Shown: positions 55,488-64,000 of the stretch, one piece after another
Position numbering within the stretch: position 1 is the first letter of the stretch
How the letters are laid out: each line of letters opens with the position of its first letter
Assembly (NCBI RefSeq): GCF_964019385.1
Contig: NC_088645.1
Location: 29,896,274 to 29,960,273, forward strand
Direction: 5' to 3'
Origin: Sycon ciliatum
Taxonomy: Eukaryota > Porifera > Calcarea > Leucosolenida > Sycettidae
Length of the DNA stretch: 64,000 nt
Position numbers and translations under genes: made by a program
Notes under the pieces: model-generated
Databases searched by the model: none
The model's input: only the letters and a program-made list of their open reading frames with translations
Told to the model about the DNA's origin: nothing

Positions 55488-56905
55488 CAAAAGAACACCA
55501 AACTTGAACATGGGCTTGGTTACAAGACCGGTGGGGGGGGGGGGGGCACTATTCAAGAAAGGGCTTGATTTTTCTCTGGCTCTTGGAGATTAAGGCACTT
55601 TTCGAAAGAGGTCTCTTATCACGCGAGTACGGTAGTTGTGTCGTAAGAGGGGATTCGTTCCATTGGACATCAGCGATCGACTTCGTAAGCCTCCCATTGG
55701 CTCCAGCTACTACCCAGATTCTGTCACGTTGCGCTCCGTCGAATGTAATCGAGGTATATTCAGAATAACAAGAACTCACCTGAACAACGATGGCAACTCG
55801 TCGGTTACAGACGCCGGTATACGAACAACTGGGAGAAGAGTAGAATTACTGAAATCAACTTGACTGAATAACTTTGGCCCGCACTTGAAACTGGTAGGCT
55901 TACACTCGCTTGCCAATCGTTTAGAAAACAGCACTCGTCCGACCAAAACAATGTCTTCACTTCCTTCCGAAACACCTTTTCACCTCCAAACGACCAAAGC
56001 ATTACATTGTATTCTGTTTCTGCTGGCATCTTCTCAATATCCAACCGTTTATAACGGCAGTCTTGCGCGAAGGCAACCGACTCCTTTCACCGACACTGCC
56101 GAAGCTGCGTTTTCAAAATTTGAAAAATCCATGGAAACGGCTATGATGTGACCTTGGCTTGACCCTAGCCCTCGGCCTCGGCCTCACAGGCTCTGATATG
56201 CGCATGATTAGGCAGTCTCCAAATGTCTGACCCGGCACGTGCTCATCACTCAGGTACTGGCAAATAGCAATCTCTATTTTCGCGGACACAAGCAGCTCAT
56301 TGTGCTCGAATGACGACATTTTCGGTAAGCGGCGGAGGTTGACCTTCCGACCTTCGAACCTCAACTTCTGTTAAAGCCTTAAAGGGGAACTGTCATCAAC
56401 ACAATTATTTCCCTTATACTTATAGGTAGGTAGGTGTATTTTTACTTGAATTCGCCGAACCAAACGTGCGGTATCGCCCAGATACGTGGACGCGAATGGA
56501 AACAATAAACTAGTGTAGAAAATAGCCTAATACTACTTTTATGATAGAGCAAAGCAAAGAACGCCCAGTCAATGAATAAAGTTATAAACAAAAATCAGGG
56601 GAGGCGTCAGATAGCACACGACGTACGACTGGTACTGTGGAGTACCGCAAACGTTCAAGGGTACACGTAGAGTTCAGTAGTCGGTGCTATCAAGACAAAA
56701 GGGGAGGCAGGCATGCTTGAACTCGCGGTGCTGGGTAATCAGTGGTAATACCACACACGTCGGATGGCAGGTTGTTCTATAAAAATGGACCCGCGAGCGG
56801 TTGGGCGGTCATGGCCGGCTTTGGATAGGGACTTTAGGGAGGTCAGTGAACGCAAGGCGCAGGCCTACACTCTGCGCATGCATTGCGTCATCGATTTTTT
56901 GAATG
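55488..56905. repeat. Partial tandem unit U3
   Basis: Repeats the first 1.4 kb of U2 (MITE right half onward) and breaks off after TTTTTTGAATGTG, at the point matching 35762 and 46982. A few bases differ near its end (GGGGAGGCAG for GGCGAGGCAG). No gene. Confidence 0.88.
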
Positions 56906-57215
56906 TGCTAGGCTTTTCCACATTATGTTTTGCATAATTTTTGCATCTTGGGGGTAAAAATGAATCCCCGCTATAAAAATGCATCTTTCGTGATTTTTGG
57001 CAGATTTTCTTCAAAAACAACAACGTTTGCGTGATTTTAGCCAGATGTTCTTCAAAAAAACACAAATTTGGCCTGATTTTTGCCGGATTTTCTTCAAAAA
57101 CAACAAGTTTTGCAAGTGTTAGCTAAACTTTAGCCTACACTACCGGCATTTTCTTCTGCTGGCAAGACGACCTTGCCCCGCACCTGACGTAACCTGTGGG
57201 AAACACCCTAGTAAA
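56906..57215. repeat. MITE-like element with three 45-bp imperfect repeats
   Basis: Possible inverted ends CTAGGCTTTTCCACA and TGTGGGAAACACCCTAG. Between them a unit of TGATTTTTGGCAGATTTTC then TTCAAAAACAACAA is repeated three times with changes (about 56988-57115). The right end recurs inverted at 60873-60893. Confidence 0.5.
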
Positions 57216-57230
57216 ATAAAAGTTAAAAAT

Positions 57231-57552
57231 AATAAAAATTCGACGAGGAGACAATAATTTTAATATGGCAATAAGTAGGACGAGCTGAAGCGACATGTGG
57301 ACTACTTTATTAACAATGTAAGCGATGGAGACGATGCAAGAAACAATCTAAAGGGTAAAGAAAATACATGTAAGAAGAAAAAGGGCAATGGAAAAAAAGA
57401 TGATCCGAACAAGTTTTCGTACAACACTCTTCAGGAATCACCGTTGTACTAAAGAACAAAATGAGAACAAAGGAAATAATATAGCAATCAAGGTAGGGTG
57501 ACACGATACAATGACAGCACTGGAATATCGAGGTGCGATTTCTCAAAAAAGT
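57231..57552 (-). repeat. Penelope-like pseudo-LTR, downstream copy
   Basis: About 320 bases from CGACGAGGAGACAATAATTT to near GTGTGTAGAACAC. They recur in the same orientation at 61128-61439, so direct repeats flank the Penelope gene. This is the pseudo-LTR arrangement known for Penelope elements. Coordinates are approximate. Confidence 0.8.
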
Positions 57553-57721
57553 GTGTAGAACACAAGGGTATACAAGTAAGAACTAAGCGTGACAAGTGTG
57601 TATCAGCAACAAAAACAAAAACGTGAGAACGAATGATAATAATAACAATAATAAACAAGAAGGTGACAAAACACATTTAGGTACAAGTGGCAACAACGTT
57701 GCCGCACTACACAAAAGAACA

Positions 57722-60700
57722 TTATTTGAACAATTTTAGGGTAATAACACTATCTTTCTGGACACACAAATTCGGCTTATGAATGCGCTGACAAACAGCT
57801 TCCAAAACTTGTAACTGCAAAAGATAACCATGACGAGCACGGCACAAAACAGAAAAACAGGAATCAGAATAAGTACGACAACAGTCAGTACTAGAAACGA
57901 AATGATTGTATACTGAAGACATATTACGAGACGGACGCACACAATCTCGACTCACGCGCACACCCTCACACTCACTCTCACCCTCACTCAGCTCACCTTC
58001 TCCCTCACTGTCCGAATCAGAACCTGCTCCGTCATCCACAGCGGTTCGACTCTCCTCCTCACTTGCATCGTCCTGCGTCTCACCTTCACCACCCACGCCA
58101 TTCGTGAATGCCGTTGCCTTCATGTCAGTCGTCGTCCTTTCCGATTGTTTCCTTTGTATTTTTACCGTGAATTCATAGGTCCGGTTGTAATCTGCTGTAG
58201 ATCTCCGTGGTCTGTCATTTGCTGCTTTGTTTTGTGGATTAGTTGTTGTTGTTGTTGTTGAATGTGAACCTGGTGTTGTTGTTGGATGTGAAGCTGGTGT
58301 TGTTGTTGCAGCCATGGCTGTTGGACTTTTTGTTGAATCCAGCTCTAGTTCCGGTGGGACAAATCGACCGCCGCGGGTGCTCTCCACCAACACATACCTC
58401 GAAGGAGGAGGGTCAGGGGGAGGCAGAGGTGCTGTCACCACTCGAGGCACAGCCCCATGCAAAGCACCCAGAGGCACAGACTTAGGCACACCCGAGGGCT
58501 GCACCAATGGCGGTTCCGCACGCACCTCCAAAGAGCTGCCAAGCTCAAGCCCGTCCAACACAGATGTCAGAGGGGGAGCGGCAGACAGCGGCAGGGAACT
58601 ATCCTGCCGTGTAGGTGATGGGTTTTTCCTAGGCCTCCCGCGTTTGGGCCTCTCAGATTGCGCACTGGGTGGAAGGATGTGAAGTGGAGTGTGTTGTTTG
58701 ATACGTGCGTTCAGGTGCTGAACAGTCCTACCAACATACCGACTAGCACAATGTCGGCATTCGAAGTTGTAGATAACATGACTGAGGTGGAGGGTTGGTA
58801 GGACGTCCTTCCGCACCGTGAACGCACGCATTGTTGTGAAGACTGGCACAAAATGTACTGCATAATAAGTACGACGGACGATAGACTTGACTTCGCGACA
58901 CACTTTGATCGATTCCTGCCCCTTCCATGGCAAACATAGATAGACGGGACAGCGAGGTGGACCAATCAGCACCGATTTCGGTTTCTGCTCTATGGACAGA
59001 AACTTACGCAACAAGAATTCCGGATAGCCATTCTTCAAGAAAACAGATCGAAGAAAATCGAGCTCCGCCTGCAGCTTACTGGGCGAACAAATACGTTGCG
59101 CACGGTCCACGAGGTTACGAACTAAGTTGACCTTGTATTGAGACGAACAATATGAATCGAAGGCAATGTACTGACCAGTGAACGTAGGCTTACGATACAC
59201 AGAAGTCAATATTTCACAGCCAGTCTTCTCTACAAGCACGTCTAGAAATGACAACTTACTAGACTGCTCGTGCTCACAAGTAAAGCGGAGGGAAGGATGT
59301 AGGCTGTTGAGCACATCGAGAAACAATTCACTGCTCTCAACACTGTCAAAATGCGTGAACGAATCGTCAACAAAACGCACGTAGAACGCGGGCCAAAGCG
59401 ACTCATCAATCTTGCACTCACAATAAACAACGAATATATTGGCGAGGACGGGACCAAGAGGAGATCCCATCGCCACACCATCCACTTGCTTGTACATCAC
59501 ATCGTTGAACGAAAATTCGACACCGGTTGTAACTGACAGCATCAAATGACGAAACGCCGCTTCCGATACCCATGGAGTATCAACATCATCGTTACGGTAC
59601 AATACATCCATACAGATGTCAACAGTCTCATCAATTGGAACATTCGTAAAGAGACTTACAACATCGAAGGAACACATGTGTGCATTGAGAGGGACCGGAC
59701 TATCACGAAGCTTCGCAACAAAGTCGAAGCTATCCTTCACAGTGCGTTTGCAATAGTAATCTTGAACAGGCTGTAGGTAGATGCACAGCCATTTCGAGAT
59801 AGAGTATTGAGGGGAGGCGGTCATGGATACTATTGGTCTAACAGGGCATGTAGGTTTATGGATTTTTGGAAGGCCATAGAGTCTAGGACGAAGGGTACCA
59901 GTCGGTTTGATGCGATCGAATTCATGTTTTGATATTTGTTCTTCATTCTTTAGCATTTGAAGATAAGTTACTAGATCCTTTTCTACTTTTTCAGTTCGAT
60001 CACAGGTCTTGACCGGACCAAGTGTACGGAACTTTGACGTGTCATTTAGGATAACGGACATCTTCTCGATGTAGTCAGTTTTATTCATTAAAACAGTTGC
60101 ACGACCCTTATCAGGGCGCGTGACAATAATGTCTTTGTTATTCCGTAGCTCATGCAGGGCTTTGAGATGTTCGCGTTTCAATGAGAACGTTCTTCTATCC
60201 GGTAATGCATCAGCGTGTTCCTCGGCCTCTGCCCGGATCTTTGCGGCGCAAATGGACTGTTGTGACTCGGACACCGGTCTGAAACGTAATAACTTGCGGT
60301 AAAAGAGCTCAAACTCGGTCATGATTACTTCCTTCTTGTTTGATATTGGTGGAATCCCGAAATCGGTTCCACGACAGAGGAGTTCTTTCTGAAGAGTGGT
60401 CAGCTCTAGTGATGTCATGTTAATTATGGTGGTATCAGGATCGATGGTGACATGTCCACATCTTTTCTGTCTTAGCCAATTGTAGGTCTTGTCATGTTTT
60501 GTGATTAGATGGATACGTTGTTTCTGGTCATTTTCCGAAAGGAGCATAGAGAATCTCAAGAAATCGTGAGAGGAGAGAAAGCAGCCCGCATGATCATACA
60601 AATACCTAAACCGCGAACGTGACTTTGACAAAGTGTCGCAGGACCGGGCAATCTCGTCTTTCATGAATACTCGTTCGATGTTTAACGTGTGGTAAGCTTT

Positions 60701-60778
60701 GGTCCTGCGGACACGGTTCTCTACACCACCTGGACAAACACCATTGTCCAGACAACGTCTAAGGAACACTACGTTCAA
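57722..60778 (-). CDS. Penelope-like reverse transcriptase with split GIY-YIG endonuclease
   Basis: 1018 codons without a stop. RT landmarks: RPDKG (221-225), YGLPKIHKP (301-309), SFDVVSLFTNVP (D372), DGVAMGSPLGPVLAN (433-447) and RFVDD (D471, D472). The GIY-YIG nuclease starts at VIYNFECRHC...YVGRT (668-685) and ARIKQH. It is interrupted from about 697 to about 955 by a segment with an AT-hook (RPKRGRPRK, 710-718), Pro-, Thr- and acid-rich tracts. It ends with SVLCRARH and LEAVCQRIHKPNLCVQK (E993). The product would nick target DNA and copy element RNA in the nucleus. The listed first codon is TTG. The frame is open further upstream to a TAA microsatellite near 60825 and the first ATG is residue 39, so the true start may be lost or internal. 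Confidence 0.9.
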   Translation of the reverse strand: MNVVFLRRCLDNGVCPGGVENRVRRTKAYHTLNIERVFMKDEIARSCDTLSKSRSRFRYLYDHAGCFLSSHDFLRFSMLLSENDQKQRIHLITKHDKTYNWLRQKRCGHVTIDPDTTIINMTSLELTTLQKELLCRGTDFGIPPISNKKEVIMTEFELFYRKLLRFRPVSESQQSICAAKIRAEAEEHADALPDRRTFSLKREHLKALHELRNNKDIIVTRPDKGRATVLMNKTDYIEKMSVILNDTSKFRTLGPVKTCDRTEKVEKDLVTYLQMLKNEEQISKHEFDRIKPTGTLRPRLYGLPKIHKPTCPVRPIVSMTASPQYSISKWLCIYLQPVQDYYCKRTVKDSFDFVAKLRDSPVPLNAHMCSFDVVSLFTNVPIDETVDICMDVLYRNDDVDTPWVSEAAFRHLMLSVTTGVEFSFNDVMYKQVDGVAMGSPLGPVLANIFVVYCECKIDESLWPAFYVRFVDDSFTHFDSVESSELFLDVLNSLHPSLRFTCEHEQSSKLSFLDVLVEKTGCEILTSVYRKPTFTGQYIAFDSYCSSQYKVNLVRNLVDRAQRICSPSKLQAELDFLRSVFLKNGYPEFLLRKFLSIEQKPKSVLIGPPRCPVYLCLPWKGQESIKVCREVKSIVRRTYYAVHFVPVFTTMRAFTVRKDVLPTLHLSHVIYNFECRHCASRYVGRTVQHLNARIKQHTPLHILPPSAQSERPKRGRPRKNPSPTRQDSSLPLSAAPPLTSVLDGLELGSSLEVRAEPPLVQPSGVPKSVPLGALHGAVPRVVTAPLPPPDPPPSRYVLVESTRGGRFVPPELELDSTKSPTAMAATTTPASHPTTTPGSHSTTTTTTNPQNKAANDRPRRSTADYNRTYEFTVKIQRKQSERTTTDMKATAFTNGVGGEGETQDDASEEESRTAVDDGAGSDSDSEGEGELSEGESECEGVRVSRDCVRPSRNMSSVYNHFVSSTDCCRTYSDSCFSVLCRARHGYLLQLQVLEAVCQRIHKPNLCVQKDSVITLKLFK

Positions 60779-61100
60779 TGCAACACTACGATAATGAAAT
60801 CGTGACTTCAGCGCATGGTTAAGTAATAATAATAATTATTTATTATTATTATTATTTTTTTTTTTATTTTACTAGGGTGTTTCCCACAGACCTATGGTCT
60901 TCTTACGGGAGCCCCTAGAAAGGTTAAGCATGAACGAACAAATGGGCGATAATCTGTACAAGAGCGAACAGTGGAAGGCAGCATATTCCACCGATCAGAA
61001 CCTATGCAGCCAAGACGAGAAAAACCAGCTTTAGTGTGGGCGGAAGGCAAGGCCAGAGAAAAAGAGATTTGGGACCTAGTGACGGCAGTAGTATGTGCAC

Positions 61101-61127
<27 letters not shown>
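60779..61127. other. Sequence between the Penelope frame and its upstream repeat
   Basis: TAA/TTA repeats occur at 60823-60863 and 61100-61135. Between them, CTAGGGTGTTTCCCACAG (60876-60893) matches the end of the 56906 element inverted. No gene. Confidence 0.55.
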
Positions 61128-61146
<19 letters not shown>

Positions 61147-61439
61147 GCAATAAGTAGGACGAGCTGAAGCGACATGTGGACTACTTTATTTACAATGTAA
61201 GCGATGGAGACGATGCAAGAAACAATCTAAAGGGTAAGGAAAATACATGTAAGAAGAAAAGGCAATGGAAAAAAAGATGATTCGAACAAGTTTTCGTACA
61301 ACACTCTTCAGGAATCACCGTTGTACTAAAGAACAAAATGAAAAACAAAGGAAATAATATAGCAATCAAGGTAGGGTGACACGATACAATGACAGCACTG
61401 GAATATCGAGGTGCGATTTCTCACAAAAGCGTGCAGAAC
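61128..61439 (-). repeat. Penelope-like pseudo-LTR, upstream copy
   Basis: Same orientation as 57231-57552 and nearly identical over about 310 bases (TTTAATATGGCAATAAGTAG to GGTGCGATTTCTC). Near identity implies a recent insertion. Confidence 0.82.
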
Positions 61440-61590
61440 TTTTCTTCTTACATGTATTTTCCTTACCCTTTAGATTGTTTCTTGCATCGTCTCCATCGCT
61501 TACATTGTAAATAAAGTAGTCCACATGTCGCTTCAGCTCGTCCTACTTATTGCCATATTAAAATTATTGTCTCCTCGTCGAATTTTTAAA
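61440..61590 (+). repeat. Inverted partial pseudo-LTR joined to the upstream copy
   Basis: From TTCTTCTTACATGTATTTTC to ATTGTCTCCTCGTCGAAT this is the terminal repeat in opposite orientation, abutting the direct copy at 61439. A truncated inverted tail at this place is a known product of Penelope integration. A TAA microsatellite follows (61590-61606). Confidence 0.8.
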
Positions 61591-61620
61591 TAATAATAAT
61601 AATACTAATTCCCTTATCAG

Positions 61621-61984
61621 CCGAAAGTATTTCTCTCTGGTCGAACAAGAAGCCATTGCTCAGCAGCTCGTGGAGCGAGGGGCGCTTCCTAGCGCGTTTC
61701 TACAACGTTACCACGCAACGAATCACCAGGGAGAACCGGAGCCCTGCGGGTCCAGCGCTGCTGGCGCTACTGGCACTACGCGCACTGATGACGCCCAGGC
61801 GGATCCTCGAGCCGCTGACACTAGTACTGGTGCTGGTGCTGGTGCTGGTGCTGGTGCTGGTGCTGTCAGTGATGTACTTGTGCCTCCACCCAACTTGGAC
61901 GGTGAGTCAACTGTCACTGGATCAACAACGTGTGAACACGTTCCTGCCTTGCATGCTGATGCACTTGGCGCTGCGGACGGATGA
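61621..61984 (+). pseudogene. 5' open frame of the right-edge LINE, ending in TGA
   Basis: The frame encodes EQEAIAQQLVERGALPSAFL, then a Gly-Ala run from a GGTGCT repeat (61826-61862), and stops at TGA 61982-61984. The next frame is exactly in phase, so this could be one interrupted protein or a separate upstream ORF. It starts close to the TAA repeat that ends the Penelope copy, so its 5' end may be truncated. I recognise no domain. Confidence 0.4.
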
Positions 61985-64000
61985 TCTGGTGGTGTGTCGT
62001 GCACTGCGGAGAGCCCTTGCACAGACTGCAGAGCACAGACTAATCGTAGCTTATCTGCTTGCTTAGCTAATGCATGTAGTGCTGGTATCATTGACTCTAA
62101 TGACAAACAGCTCGTGTGGGCGGTCAAGCATATCTGTGTATGTATCAAGGCTGCTGGGGTGGAAGACACTGGTAGGGTCCTTGGTGGGCTGGTAGCCAGT
62201 GTACAGCGTTTGGGTGTTGATGAGAGGCCAAAGCTTGCAGTCCCCAGGAAAATCCCATACCTCCGTCTTTCAGCTACTGTCGCAAAAATCAACTGTGGCA
62301 TCCGTCAGCTGATTGCTGCTAGTGAGTTTGACCTGTCCATAGAGTTCTTGAATCATGTTGCGTATGCTGCTGCTGTTCTCACCCTACTGGTTTGTGGTAT
62401 CCCGCCGGTTCCGGCAGCGCGCATGAGTTCGCCGCAGCCGGAGGTTCCGGGTTGGCAACGCCGGTTACAGCGAAAGGTTGACGCCCTTCGGAAGGATGTC
62501 TCTAGACTGACAAGCTACCTGGCATCTGACAACCCGCAAATGTACGAGCGCTACCCTGTGGGAACTCGGCACGCTGCTGCTTCACTTCTAGGAACAAAGA
62601 AATTGGAACTTCTGGCCCTTGCGGGTCGAATGCGCAGATACAAAGCTGATATGAAACGAAAGCAGGAGAATCAGTTATTTCGCTACAATGAACGTCAATT
62701 CTATCGTAACCTGTGTGCCAAGAAGGATAGTGACCCCGAGAACCGTCCATGTATGGATCAATTGGAGCAGTTCTGGAGAGACATTTGGTCTCACCCTTAC
62801 CCTGTGCGTCGTCAGGCCTGGATCCAGCGTGAAGGCACGTACGCAGAGGCCATCCAGGCCCAGGAATCTTCTGTCATTACTGCTGACCTTATGTCTGCTG
62901 CGACCTCCAAGATGCCACACTGGCGTGCTCCTGGTTGTGACCAGATCCCGCCATTCTGGATTAAAAAATTTACTGCTCTCCATCCAGCTCTACTTCGAAA
63001 TTTCCAGCTGCTTCTGGATGGTGAGCTGGATGCCCCAGCATGGTTTTCACTGGGCCAGACGGTCATGATCCCAAAGAAAGGAGACCTAACCCAGCCGCAG
63101 AATTGGCGACCAATCACCTGTCTGCCAGCCATGTACAAGCTATTCACCTCCGTGATTGGTGAGTTGATGTGGATCCATATCCAGACCAATGACATTCTGG
63201 CCCATGAACAAACTGGCTGTACTCGTAACCGAGGAGGCTGCACTGACCAGCTGCTGATCAATGCTATGATTACCCAGGATGCTAGGCGTCATCACCGCAC
63301 CTTGGCAATGGCTTGGTTGGATTTTAGGAAAGCGTTCGACAGCCTATCGCAGGAGTGGCTAGTCGAAGTCACACGTCTGTACAAATTCCACCCCAAGATC
63401 ACTTCGCTCTTGTCTGTGCTCTCATCGCAGTGGCGTACCCGGCTGCGCTTGGGAGCTGACATGAGTGAGGCAATACCGATCTGGCGAGGCATTTTCCAAG
63501 GTGACTCGTTATCCCCTCTGCTCTTCTGTCTTGGATTGAATCCAATATCAGGTGAACTCAGCAGAAGTGGCTTTGGATATGCGTGCGGACTTCAGCGGAC
63601 AACAACCGTATCCCACTTATGGTACATGGATGATGTGAAGCTGATGGCCGCAACCAGTAAGCAGCTTAACTCAATGATCAACATAGTATCGTGCGTTGGG
63701 AAATCCATTGGAATGGAGCTTTCTCCAGCAAAGTGTGCTAAGCTTGTGTGCCCACATGGTGCTGTTGATCCAGATCAGCCAGCAACTGTCACAGTAGATC
63801 AAGCCTCCAGCATTGCCTCCTTGGCGGACGGCTCCGTGTATGCCTACCTTGGCATAAGGGAGTGTTTTGGCATGGCGGAACAGTCTGTTAAGGTGGCCAC
63901 CACCAAAGAGTTCAGGAGGCGATTGCGGCTGGTGACCCACACATCTCTCAACGCCTGCAACCTCTCTCGTGCTATTAACTCTTATGTCATCCCAGTGCTG
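61985..64000 (+). CDS. Non-LTR reverse transcriptase, truncated by the window edge
   Basis: 672 codons are open to the last base; the first ATG is at 62423. A basic, helix-rich region (QRRLQRKVDALRKDVSRL; RMRRYKADMKRKQENQLFRY) leads to the RT: PHWRAPGCDQIPPFWIKK, TVMIPKKGDLTQPQNWRPIT, GCTRNRGGCTDQLL, MAWLDFRKAFDSL (motif A), GIFQGDSLSPLLFCLGL (B), HLWYMDDVKLMA (C, YMDD) and AYLGIRE. The layout resembles LINEs that lack an N-terminal APE nuclease and carry a C-terminal one (R2-like groups), but the C-terminus is off the window, so this is inference. It may or may not be the parent of the GAT-nested LINE pieces, which show only the region after RT. Confidence 0.85.

Noticed and set aside
58227..58682. 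Gly/Val-rich plus-strand frame
   Set aside because: It is antisense to the low-complexity insert of the Penelope protein.
61723..62301. 192-codon minus-strand frame
   Set aside because: It is a shadow of the plus-strand LINE frame and its GGTGCT repeat.

Overview
The window is eukaryotic and almost wholly mobile DNA. I can name no host gene, no complete tRNA or rRNA gene and no CRISPR array with confidence. The mix (Penelope-like, CR1/L2-type LINE, a LINE with an R2-like C-terminal domain, chromovirus Ty3/Gypsy, ZNF862-type hAT, Harbinger, pogo-like, TTAA and mariner elements, tRNA-like SINEs) suggests an invertebrate metazoan, perhaps a sponge, cnidarian or other aquatic animal. That placement is inference from element content only.

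Layout. 1-1006: a fold-back element with tRNA-like pieces and a scrap of Penelope repeat. 1007-3071: an intact mariner-like transposon of the plant/oomycete DD39D kind. 3092-12100: a nest of nine 5'-truncated LINE pieces in both orientations, every one bounded by (GAT)n read on the same strand. One piece is split by a complete hAT transposon (8957-12018) and another by a 723-bp element with terminal inverted repeats (TIRs). 12.1-26.9 kb: miniature inverted-repeat elements, several with readable target-site duplications (TSDs), SINE-like repeats, a dead hAT with a Harbinger inside it, and a local tandem duplication whose two halves carry different insertions.

26.9-56.9 kb is hierarchically duplicated. 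A block (26868-31005) is a deletion derivative of 31006-37548. A larger unit (34360-45562, 45563-55487, partial 55488-56905) is repeated almost without change. Each full large unit carries one broken APE-type LINE and one 3' half of a chromodomain Gypsy element, both with the same lesions in each copy. The only large difference is a 1.3-kb hAT-like insertion in the first unit. Real tandem duplication and collapsed or misplaced haplotypes both fit these data.

57.2-61.6 kb: a Penelope-like element with a long open frame, pseudo-LTRs on both sides and an inverted tail piece. Its GIY-YIG domain is split by a long AT-hook-bearing, low-complexity insert. 61.6 kb to the edge: a non-LTR reverse transcriptase that runs off the window.

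The elements do not form one pathway. Their interactions are nesting, shared ends (possible non-autonomous partners) and target choice. The most promising biology is the LINE family that sits only in GAT microsatellites, the split Penelope endonuclease, and the plant-type mariner.
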